NCBI GenBank assembly: GCA_904502155.1
Contig: CAJGDV010000042.1
Coordinates: 1-8,827, forward strand
DNA from: an uncultured Bacilli bacterium
Lineage (GTDB): Bacteria > Bacillota_I > Bacilli_A > RF39 > UBA660
Direction of reading: 5' to 3'
Length of the DNA: 8,827 nucleotides
Position numbers and translations under genes: made by a program. Of this stretch, positions 1 to 6,281 are shown in pieces. Under the pieces are notes generated by a model. That model was not told the origin of the DNA. It did no database searches and saw only the letters and a list, made by a program, of their open reading frames with translations. Numbering within the stretch: position 1 is the stretch's first letter; the number at the start of each line of letters is the position of its first letter.

Positions 1-713
1 CTACAGTTATCATGTATAACAAAAAAGAAAAACAACCAGAACAACCAAAAGTTACAAAAGTTAAAATTTCTAAAAAAGATATTACAACAAAAGAAGAATT
101 ACCAGGAGCAAAATTAGTAATTAAAGATGCAAGTGGTAAAGTAGTTGAAAGTTGGGTTTCTACAAATGAACCTAAATACATCGAAGGATTAGCTGCAGGA
201 AATTACACATTATGTGAAACACAAGCACCAGAAGGATATGTGCTTGCAACAGAATGTATTAAATTTACAGTGAAAGAAGATGGTACTATGAGTTCAGTAA
301 TTATGTATAATAAAAAAGAACAAACTCCAGATGTTCCAAATAAATTCAATGTAAAAATATCTAAACAAGATATTGCTACAAAACAAGAATTACCAGGAGC
401 AACTTTAGTTGTAAAAAATAGTGCTGGTGTTGAATTATATAGATGGGTTTCAACAAATGAAGCTAAATATATTGAATTAGAAGCTGGTACTTATACATTA
501 ACAGAAATTCAAGCACCAAATGGATATATATTATCAACAGAAACAATTACATTTACAGTGAAAGCAGATGGATCTGTAGATGGAGATATAATAATGTACA
601 ATACAAAAGCCGTAGATGTTCCTATTACAGCATCTAGTGTATCAATGTTAGTATACTTAATTGGTATATTAGGTGGAATCTTCGGATTTACAAAAGTTGT
701 TAAAAATGCTTAA
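1..713 (+). CDS. CnaB-repeat surface protein (module 1 adhesin/pilin), 5' end missing
   Basis: C-terminal part of a sortase-anchored extracellular protein. The frame is open to the window edge, and the ATG at 12 is an internal Met: the residues around it (TVIMYNKKE) repeat the ends of the two following domains (SSVIMYNKKE, GDIIMYNTK), so a further CnaB domain precedes. Counting from that Met, two complete CnaB domains span about residues 15-101 and 112-199. They closely resemble the Streptococcus pyogenes FbaB CnaB2 (SpyCatcher) fold. The isopeptide triads are visible: Lys21/Glu69/Asn100 and Lys118/Glu165/Asn197 (motifs SKKD or SKQD, ET/EIQAPxGY, IMYN). The C-terminus carries VPITA (203-207), a hydrophobic segment (about 211-226) and a short basic tail, which together form a sorting signal of non-LPXTG type. 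Domain 1 also has Cys68 and Cys82. The stop overlaps the sortase start, so the two are co-translated. It is probably an adhesin or pilin; the ligand and N-terminal domain are unseen. Confidence 0.88.
   Translation, partial: TVIMYNKKEKQPEQPKVTKVKISKKDITTKEELPGAKLVIKDASGKVVESWVSTNEPKYIEGLAAGNYTLCETQAPEGYVLATECIKFTVKEDGTMSSVIMYNKKEQTPDVPNKFNVKISKQDIATKQELPGATLVVKNSAGVELYRWVSTNEAKYIELEAGTYTLTEIQAPNGYILSTETITFTVKADGSVDGDIIMYNTKAVDVPITASSVSMLVYLIGILGGIFGFTKVVKNA
54..608 (+). repeat. Tandem CnaB-domain coding repeat (two complete units)
   Basis: Two units of roughly 265 bp (about 54-314 and 345-608) encode homologous CnaB domains and remain clearly similar at DNA level. Shared stretches include 'gaattaccaggagcaa' and 'tgggtttc.acaaatgaa'. 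A third unit ends just inside the window start. Units of this kind can expand or contract by recombination. Confidence 0.75.
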
Positions 714-1341
714 TAAAAGAAGTAAAAATATAATTATAGGATATCTAATTATGGCTGTTAGTATTACATTATTATCGTTTAACTATATAAGTCTTAAAAA
801 AGACAAAGTATTTAATGATATAAACTTGGAATATTATACTTTAGCTGACCCTGCTTTATCAGTTACAGTTCCAGACAGCCAAGAAATTATCCTAGAGGGT
901 CCTAGTGAAGTTCAAGTTGAAAATCCAACATATTCAAACTATTATATTGGTAATTTAGAAATACCTAAAATCAATTTAAATAGAGGATTTGTTGATATCA
1001 ACTCAGAGGACAACAACATTAGTAAAAACGTTACAATCGTAAATTCGTCTGATATGCCTGATGTGGACAAGGGTAACTTTATCCTTGCCGCACACTCAGG
1101 ATCAGCATATATAAGTTATTTCAATGACTTATATAAATTAAATAAAGGTGATTATGCATATGTTACATATAAAGGTGTTAAATATACTTATCAAATCACA
1201 AATATTTATACTCAACCTAAAACAGGGCAAGTTGGTATTTATAGAGATTATGAAAAAACTACTTTAACACTTGTAACATGTACAAATTTTGATAAAACAA
1301 CACAAACAATTTATATTGCAGAACTAATAAGTAAGAATTAA
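706..1341 (+). CDS. Sortase family transpeptidase (module 1)
   Basis: Membrane-anchored cysteine transpeptidase, expected to cleave the VPxTA signal of the adjacent adhesin and link it to the envelope. With the ATG at 706 it has 211 residues: an N-terminal membrane anchor (about 9-30), a linker, then the sortase barrel opening at YYIGNLEIPKI (79-89). Catalytic His130 lies in ILAAHSG and Cys192 in TLVTCTN. The strand where sortases place the catalytic Arg reads TTQTIYIAE, so Gln200 occupies that position. I chose the ATG at 706 because it overlaps the adhesin stop by 8 nt and gives an N-terminus that matches the paralogue. A GTG at 673 in the same frame would add 11 poorly hydrophobic residues. 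No good ribosome site precedes 706, so translation is probably coupled to the adhesin. The class is uncertain (B- or D-like). Confidence 0.88.
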   Translation: MLNKRSKNIIIGYLIMAVSITLLSFNYISLKKDKVFNDINLEYYTLADPALSVTVPDSQEIILEGPSEVQVENPTYSNYYIGNLEIPKINLNRGFVDINSEDNNISKNVTIVNSSDMPDVDKGNFILAAHSGSAYISYFNDLYKLNKGDYAYVTYKGVKYTYQITNIYTQPKTGQVGIYRDYEKTTLTLVTCTNFDKTTQTIYIAELISKN

Positions 1342-1369
1342 ATATCATGAATGAAAAGGGGGGTTATTT

Positions 1370-2149
1370 ATGATTCAATTATCTTTTATTGAAAAAATTC
1401 AAGCTTTATTAGAAATCGTTAAATCATCTAGCCTTTTCATTATTTTATTCTTAGTAGCAGCTTCATTAATAGCACTACTAGCAATTGATTATAAAACTAA
1501 TAAAAAGGTAAATGGTAAATTATTTATAGCAACAATAGTTATTACATTATTATTCGTAGCTATTAAATATTTTAATCCATTATTAACTTTAGCTGATAAC
1601 TTAGTTGAAGAAATAATAGAGATGATTTACTTTCCTAATTTAGCTGTATACTTAATTACATTAATTAGTATCAATGCTATCGCATTATATACTATTATTA
1701 AAAACAAATTTTTTATACATAAAATTACAAGCATTATTGCTTCAATTATAATAGATTTTCTATTTATTCTTACATTAGATATAATCGTAAAAAATAATAT
1801 TGATATTTATGAAAGACTTACAGTTTATAGCAATAAAGAATTATTAGTTTTAATTGAATTAACAACAATTATTTATACAATCTGGGTAGTTATTACTGGT
1901 TTTGTTAAATTAGTTAATAAAACTATTAATACAGGAAATGAAAAACAAGTTCCAGATTATGTTATACCAACACCAGTTGATAGAGTACCATTATTTAATT
2001 CTAATGATGCATTAATTTCAACATTAAAACCAATTAATAATGTTACTTTCATCGAAGATGGTAAATCACTTTATGAAAGATTTACACGTGGTGAAGATTT
2101 AAGTAGTGAACAATATAAAATTGTAAAAGAATACTTAATGACTAGATAA
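1370..2149 (+). CDS. Five-helix membrane protein of unknown family (module 1)
   Basis: I do not recognise a family. The 259 residues contain five hydrophobic segments, about 22-40, 51-68, 90-110, 119-140 and 158-182. A soluble C-terminal tail of about 75 residues follows, ending in a short helical stretch (SLYERF..GEDLSSEQYKIVKEYL) that vaguely recalls SHOCT-like domains. It is homologous along its length to the product at 5019-5729; shared landmarks are MIQ-S--E-I at the start, FPN at 88-90, IDFL-ILTL at 128-136, KN-IDI and YS-K-LLVL. The strong Shine-Dalgarno AAAAGGGGGG (1354-1363) lies 6 nt before the ATG and 28 nt follow the sortase stop, so it is the last gene of the operon. Its constant place beside the sortase suggests a partner in surface display, such as assembly, anchoring or signalling; this is inference only. 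Confidence 0.8.
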   Translation: MIQLSFIEKIQALLEIVKSSSLFIILFLVAASLIALLAIDYKTNKKVNGKLFIATIVITLLFVAIKYFNPLLTLADNLVEEIIEMIYFPNLAVYLITLISINAIALYTIIKNKFFIHKITSIIASIIIDFLFILTLDIIVKNNIDIYERLTVYSNKELLVLIELTTIIYTIWVVITGFVKLVNKTINTGNEKQVPDYVIPTPVDRVPLFNSNDALISTLKPINNVTFIEDGKSLYERFTRGEDLSSEQYKIVKEYLMTR

Positions 2150-2170
2150 GAAGCTTAGGCTTCTTTTTTT
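2148..2170 (+). terminator. Rho-independent terminator of module 1
   Basis: A perfect stem AAGAAGC (2148-2154) / GCTTCTT (2159-2165) with loop TTAG is followed by further T residues to 2170. It begins inside the stop codon of the preceding gene and separates the two modules. Confidence 0.9.
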
Positions 2171-2171
2171 G

Positions 2172-2200
2172 TTGAATAAATTCTTGAAAAATGATATACT
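2172..2200 (+). promoter_or_regulatory. Extended -10 sigma-A type promoter for module 2
   Basis: The -35 is TTGAAT (2172-2177), with a 17-bp spacer and -10 TATACT (2195-2200). TGA directly before the -10 gives an extended -10 (TGATATACT). The predicted start is near 2207. The -35 abuts the T-tract of the module 1 terminator, so module 2 is transcribed independently. Shine-Dalgarno AGGAGG (2213-2218) sits 8 nt before the ATG. Confidence 0.75.
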
Positions 2201-2226
2201 TTAATTGATAATAGGAGGAAAGTATA

Positions 2227-4377
2227 ATGAAGAAAAGAAATTATGTCTATGATTTCGTCTTAGGTTTTGCAGCCATCATGATTATAGCTGTGTCTGCATT
2301 TGGATTAAACTTTAAGAATAATAAAGAAATCGATAGCGATGAAAAACTAAAAGCTGGAGCTGCTCCAGAAATTGGTCATTTTACAGGAGTTTCTTTTGCG
2401 GTTGGTAATCAATATTTTGATGACGTTACACAATTCCCAAAAATTGAAACTTATGATGGTGACTATGCAGGAAATGCATCTTATTGCTTTGATTTAGAAA
2501 AAGATACACCAATAAGTACAGTTAATTATTCAACAAAAACTAAAGCAGGTTATGATGCTGCTTATGTTGTACAAAATGGTTACAAAGGTGCAACAGCAAC
2601 AACTTTAAATGATGAATTATTATATTATGGTTCACAATTAGTAATGCACAAATTATCAGGAGTAAGTTTAAATGATGTTACTCAACATGTAGATAGTTTA
2701 GATGCATCAACAAAAGCTGATTTAATTGATTATATGAATGATTTAATTGATGGAGCAGCTACATATAAAGCTAATGTTGAAGCTGGTCTTACATTAAATT
2801 CTAATCAATCAGCATTTGCCTTAAATAAAGTTACAGGCGAAAATTACTATGAAACTAGTGATATTGTAGTTAATTCTAATACAACAGGTATTACAATTGC
2901 ATTATCGTTAGCATCTGCACCAAATGGAGCTAAAATAGTTAATTCAAGTGGTACAGAAATTTCAAGTGTAGCACCTGGAGGATCATATAGAATTCGTGTT
3001 CCAGAAGCAAGTTTAAGTGATACAACTACAACATTTACTGTTAATTACTCAGCTTCTAGAACAGTATACTATACATATTTATATCAACCAGATGATACAA
3101 ATTATCAACCAGTAATACTTGGAGAAACATTTAATGAAACTCAAAATGGTAATGGTAGTGTTAGTATTACTGGACAATTAGAACAAGAAGATCCAACTTA
3201 TTCTATAACAATTACAAAACAAGATGGTAATGGTTCTAACTTAGGTGGAGCTACATTACGTTTAGAAACTAATGATGGTTCTTTAATTGAAGAATGGAAT
3301 ACATCAACATCAAATCCTAAAACAATTTCAGGATTAGTTGCTGGAACATACATTTTAAAAGAAACAGTTGTTCCAACAGGATATACAGGATTCGCTAATT
3401 TAACAATTAATGTTAATGAAACAAGTGAAAAAAATATTGTTGTTAATAATACAGCAGTTCCAGAAGAAGATAAAGGAAATATTTCTATATTAAAAACTGA
3501 TGGAACTAATCCATTAGCTGGAGCTGTACTTAGATTAGAAACAACAGGTGGAACTTTAATCGATGAATGGACAAGTGCTACTACAGCACATGTTATTAAC
3601 GATTTACAAGTTGGTACATATGTTGTAAAAGAAGTTAGTGCACCAAGTGGATACATGGTTGGTGAAAATCAAACAGTACAAGTTACTAAAGATAATACAA
3701 CTACTGTAACATTTGCAAATACATTAACAAGTGTTAGAATTATAAAAACTGATGGAACTAATCCATTAGCTGGAGCTAAACTTCAAATTCTAAATAGTTC
3801 TAACGATGTTGTAAGAGAATGGACAACTGATGCAACAGGTACTGCTGTTTTTACAGGATTACCAGTAGGAACTTATACAATAAAAGAAGTTGAAGCACCA
3901 GAAGGATATGTTTTAATTGAAACTGGTAGACAATTTACAATAACTAATAATGCAGCTACACCTGATATTACTATTGTTAACTCTTCAACAAAAGTATTAA
4001 TAAATAAAATTGATAGTACAACAAATAAACCAGTAGCTGGTGCTACATTAGAAATAAGAGATGCATCAGGAAATCAAGTAGCTTCATGGGTATCAGATGG
4101 AACAGAACATGAAATTTTATCATTACCATATGGAACATATAGTTTACGTGAAACTGCAGCTCCAAACGGTTATGCATTAAATGAGGAAGAAATTTCATTT
4201 ACATTAGATGCTTCAAATCAAAGTTCATCATTAATAATGACAAATGACCCAATAATTGAAGTTCCAAAAACTGCATTAAATATTTCTAAAACAATTATGA
4301 ATTTAGGATTATTCCTAATAATGATAGGTGGAGGCTTAGTATATTACTATGTTAAACATCCTAAAAATGAACAGTAA
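2227..4377 (+). CDS. Thioester- and CnaB-domain surface adhesin (module 2), complete
   Basis: A secreted, sortase-anchored adhesin of 716 residues. It has a signal peptide (basic start, hydrophobic about 10-27, possible cleavage after VSA). A probable thioester (TQXA-type) domain follows at about 45-190, with Cys87 in YCFD and Gln137 in YYGSQLVMH as candidate thioester partners; in this family that bond attaches covalently to host molecules. An unassigned beta-rich region spans about 200-320. Four CnaB/SpaA-like domains (about 325-410, 418-500, 502-588, 589-675) carry triads Lys331/Glu379/Asn407 or 408, Lys423/Glu469/Asn498, Lys507/Glu554/Asn585 and Lys594/Glu642/Asn673. The C-terminus is VPKTA (679-683), a membrane helix (about 689-708) and a charged tail. 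I see no clear pilin-motif lysine, so a single anchored stalk fits as well as a pilus. The strong AGGAGG site fixes the start. It heads the operon, and its stop overlaps the next sortase. Confidence 0.9.
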   Translation: MKKRNYVYDFVLGFAAIMIIAVSAFGLNFKNNKEIDSDEKLKAGAAPEIGHFTGVSFAVGNQYFDDVTQFPKIETYDGDYAGNASYCFDLEKDTPISTVNYSTKTKAGYDAAYVVQNGYKGATATTLNDELLYYGSQLVMHKLSGVSLNDVTQHVDSLDASTKADLIDYMNDLIDGAATYKANVEAGLTLNSNQSAFALNKVTGENYYETSDIVVNSNTTGITIALSLASAPNGAKIVNSSGTEISSVAPGGSYRIRVPEASLSDTTTTFTVNYSASRTVYYTYLYQPDDTNYQPVILGETFNETQNGNGSVSITGQLEQEDPTYSITITKQDGNGSNLGGATLRLETNDGSLIEEWNTSTSNPKTISGLVAGTYILKETVVPTGYTGFANLTINVNETSEKNIVVNNTAVPEEDKGNISILKTDGTNPLAGAVLRLETTGGTLIDEWTSATTAHVINDLQVGTYVVKEVSAPSGYMVGENQTVQVTKDNTTTVTFANTLTSVRIIKTDGTNPLAGAKLQILNSSNDVVREWTTDATGTAVFTGLPVGTYTIKEVEAPEGYVLIETGRQFTITNNAATPDITIVNSSTKVLINKIDSTTNKPVAGATLEIRDASGNQVASWVSDGTEHEILSLPYGTYSLRETAAPNGYALNEEEISFTLDASNQSSSLIMTNDPIIEVPKTALNISKTIMNLGLFLIMIGGGLVYYYVKHPKNEQ
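3491..3777 (+). repeat. 35-bp exact direct repeat in CnaB domains 2 and 3
   Basis: Positions 3491-3525 and 3743-3777 are identical over 35 bp and encode KTDGTNPLAGA in both domains. The period is 252 bp, exactly 84 codons, so recombination between the copies would delete or add one domain in frame. Confidence 0.9.
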
Positions 4378-5008
4378 TAAAGGTATAATTTTAGGTTGTA
4401 TATTAATAGTATTAGGAACATGCATTGTATCATATAATTATTTTGGTAGGTTAAAAGAAAATGCTTATTTAAAGATGAATATAGAATTATTTGATTCTGA
4501 AATGCCAGAAGTAATTGTAGAAGAAAATAATGTTATGACAGAGTATGAAAAAGAAGAAGAAAGTATTCGTGTAGAAGAAGCTTCTTCTTCTAATACTAAT
4601 ATTGTTAATACATATTATATAGGTGTTCTTGAAATTCAAAAGATAGGTTTAAAACGTGGTTTTGTTGATATGTATGCTAAAGAAAATAATATCAATCAAA
4701 ATGTTACGATATTAAAAAACTCAACTTTTCCTGATCAAGAAAATAGTAATTTAATTTTAGCAGCACATTCTGGGACAGCATATATTAGTTTTTTCAATAA
4801 TTTATATTTATTAAATAAAGGTGATATTGCAACAATATTCTATAAACAAAAGAAATATGATTATCGAATAACAAATATATATACTCAACCAAAAGTTGGT
4901 AAATTAGCTATAATGAAACGTACTACTAAAAATACACTTACATTAATTACTTGTACTAACAACGATAGTACAACACAAACAGTATATATTGCTGAAATAA
5001 TAGATTAG
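4367..5008 (+). CDS. Sortase family transpeptidase (module 2)
   Basis: Paralogue of the sortase at 706-1341, expected to anchor the adhesin encoded just before it. With the ATG at 4367 it has 213 residues: an N-terminal membrane helix (about 6-25), an acidic Glu-rich linker (about 58-72) and the catalytic barrel from YYIGVLEIQKI. His134 (LAAHSG) and Cys196 (TLITCTN) are the catalytic residues. As in the paralogue, the expected catalytic Arg is replaced by Gln204 in TTQTVYIAE. The start overlaps the adhesin stop by 11 nt. An in-frame ATG at 4349 is the alternative; GGTGGAGG at 4327-4334 lies 14 nt before it, rather far for a ribosome site. I prefer 4367 because the N-terminus then matches the paralogue, but this is a close call. 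Confidence 0.87.
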   Translation: MNSNKGIILGCILIVLGTCIVSYNYFGRLKENAYLKMNIELFDSEMPEVIVEENNVMTEYEKEEESIRVEEASSSNTNIVNTYYIGVLEIQKIGLKRGFVDMYAKENNINQNVTILKNSTFPDQENSNLILAAHSGTAYISFFNNLYLLNKGDIATIFYKQKKYDYRITNIYTQPKVGKLAIMKRTTKNTLTLITCTNNDSTTQTVYIAEIID

Positions 5009-5018
5009 AGGTGATTAG

Positions 5019-5729
5019 ATGATTCAAATGTCTTTATTAGAACAAATATTACATTTAGTAGAGATGATTGTTTCTTCACCTCTAACTATTTTTTTACTTT
5101 TTATTATTTGTGGTTTTATAGCCTTATTAATTGCTGAAATTAAAAGTAAAGAAAAAATAATTTCAAAATTACTTGTCTATGGCATTATAATATCAGCTAT
5201 AATAGTTGCATTAATATTTAATAAACCCTTATATTTATTGTTAGATAGTTTTATGAATAATTTATTTCAAACTATTTTATTCCCAAATATAGTTGTTTAT
5301 ATATTAATAATAGCCACAATAAATATATTCCTTATTTCTTTATTATTAAAAGATAAAATAAATAATAAATATGTTATTCCAACATTTATTGCAGCTATTC
5401 AAATTGATTTTTTAGCAATTTTAACATTAAATACTATATCTAAAAATGAAATTGATATTCATTCAGAATTAACAATGTATTCTGATAAAGATTTATTAGT
5501 ATTGTTACAATTTACTACAGAATTATTCATGTTATGGGTTATTGTAATGTTATTAATAATGGCTATTAATAAATTAATCAATATTAAAAATAAGGAACTA
5601 AAAAAACAAAATTTAGGTCAAATAAAAAATCTTATTATTCGTAAAAAAAATAATTTCCAAATTAATAAGAAGGAAAAATTAATTAGAAAAGAAATAATAG
5701 ATTTTGTTGAGGAAAAAGAGCAAGGCTAG
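5019..5729 (+). CDS. Five-helix membrane protein of unknown family (module 2)
   Basis: Paralogue of the product of 1370-2149; no known family is recognised. The 236 residues contain five hydrophobic segments at about 22-40, 51-67, 90-110, 119-140 and 159-184. FPN falls at 88-90 as in the paralogue, and IDFLAILTL, KNEIDI and YSDKDLLVLL are also conserved. The C-terminal tail (about 187-236) differs completely: it is short, strongly basic and lacks the helical end of the other copy, so the two tails may contact different partners. Shine-Dalgarno GAGGTGAT overlaps the sortase stop, and only 10 nt separate the genes, so expression is tightly linked to the sortase. Its stop lies in the loop of the operon terminator. 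Confidence 0.8.
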   Translation: MIQMSLLEQILHLVEMIVSSPLTIFLLFIICGFIALLIAEIKSKEKIISKLLVYGIIISAIIVALIFNKPLYLLLDSFMNNLFQTILFPNIVVYILIIATINIFLISLLLKDKINNKYVIPTFIAAIQIDFLAILTLNTISKNEIDIHSELTMYSDKDLLVLLQFTTELFMLWVIVMLLIMAINKLINIKNKELKKQNLGQIKNLIIRKKNNFQINKKEKLIRKEIIDFVEEKEQG

Positions 5730-5744
5730 TTTCTTGTTCTTTTT
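5713..5744 (+). terminator. Rho-independent terminator of module 2, overlapping the gene end
   Basis: The 12-bp stem AAAAAGAGCAAG (5713-5724) / CTTGTTCTTTTT (5733-5744) has one G-U pair and an 8-nt loop containing the TAG stop of the membrane protein. The 3' arm supplies the U tract, so the last codons of the gene form half of the hairpin. Confidence 0.85.
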
Positions 5745-5762
5745 ATATAAATTTTGTATAAT
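5734..5762 (+). promoter_or_regulatory. Possible promoter of the flavodoxin-domain gene
   Basis: A perfect -10, TATAAT (5757-5762), has a weak -35 TTGTTC (5734-5739) 17 bp upstream, inside the 3' arm of the previous terminator. The predicted start (about 5769) would fall within the Shine-Dalgarno site, leaving a leader of only about 11 nt. That lowers confidence. Confidence 0.45.
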
Positions 5763-5779
5763 TATAAAGGAGGGATAAA

Positions 5780-6265
5780 ATGATTAAAGCAGTAATATAT
5801 CATTCAAATTCAGGCTTTACTAAACAATATGCTTTAATGTTTTCAAAAAATTTAAAGGTACCTTGTTATGATATCAAAAGTGTTCCTAAAAACCTAAAAA
5901 AAGAAAATGTTGTTTTTTTAGGTAATGTTTTTGACGGAATTATTGAAGGATATACTAAAGCCAGTAAAAAATATAATTTAGTATATACAGTTGCAGTTGG
6001 ATTAAATGAGCCATCAGAAAAAACTATTAATAATTTAAAAGAAATCAACAAAATAAAAGGTGAATTCTATTATTTAAAAGGTGGCTTTGATATATCAAAA
6101 TTATCAAAATTTAAACAATTAACTGTTAATGCATATAATATTATGTATGGAAAAAAACAAGTTACAAAAGAAAAACAAGAAGTTTTTAATTATTTTAAAA
6201 CTAGAATTACTTTTGTAAGCGAAAAAAAAGTTAAAGCAATAATAAAAGAACATGAAAAAAGATAG
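5780..6265 (+). CDS. Flavodoxin-domain protein
   Basis: A small, probably cytosolic FMN-binding redox protein of 161 residues, the usual size of a single flavodoxin domain. The start MIKAVIYHSNSGFT matches the first beta strand and phosphate-binding loop of flavodoxin folds (about S9-T14). FLGNVFDGII (46-55) fits the second loop and YYLKGGFDISKL (97-108) the third; the latter resembles flavodoxin-domain proteins related to HemG. No membrane segment or extra domain is present. The electron donor and acceptor cannot be named. Shine-Dalgarno AAGGAGGG (5767-5774) fixes the start. It appears monocistronic and converges on gmk with a shared terminator. Its role may be a general reductase or stress function; this is inference. 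Confidence 0.72.
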   Translation: MIKAVIYHSNSGFTKQYALMFSKNLKVPCYDIKSVPKNLKKENVVFLGNVFDGIIEGYTKASKKYNLVYTVAVGLNEPSEKTINNLKEINKIKGEFYYLKGGFDISKLSKFKQLTVNAYNIMYGKKQVTKEKQEVFNYFKTRITFVSEKKVKAIIKEHEKR

Positions 6266-6281
6266 GTTATCCTATCTTTTT
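6256..6281. terminator. Bidirectional terminator between convergent genes
   Basis: The perfect 11-bp stem AAAAAGATAGG (6256-6266) / CCTATCTTTTT (6271-6281) has loop TTAT. Each strand ends in a T-run, so it serves both the flavodoxin gene (+) and gmk (-). The stop codons of both genes lie within or at the edge of the stem. Confidence 0.88.

Noticed and set aside
12..14. ATG as start of the module 1 adhesin
   Set aside because: The reading frame is open upstream, and the surrounding residues repeat the end of the other CnaB domains, so this is an internal Met of a gene that begins before the window.
673..705. GTG start for the first sortase
   Set aside because: It adds 11 residues not matched in the paralogue, has no ribosome site, and would overlap the adhesin by 41 nt. 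The ATG at 706 fits better.
2184..2189. TTGAAA as -35 of the module 2 promoter
   Set aside because: It is only 5 bp from the -10. TTGAAT at 2172-2177 has the proper 17-bp spacing.
3198..3656. Minus-strand open frame of 152 codons
   Set aside because: It lies wholly within the CnaB repeats of the adhesin in the opposite frame, and its product has no recognisable features. It is a shadow of repetitive coding DNA.
2227..4377. Backbone pilin forming a polymerised pilus
   Set aside because: No clear YPKN-type pilin motif with the polymerising Lys is seen, and no separate pilin-polymerising sortase gene is apparent. A single anchored adhesin is the safer reading.
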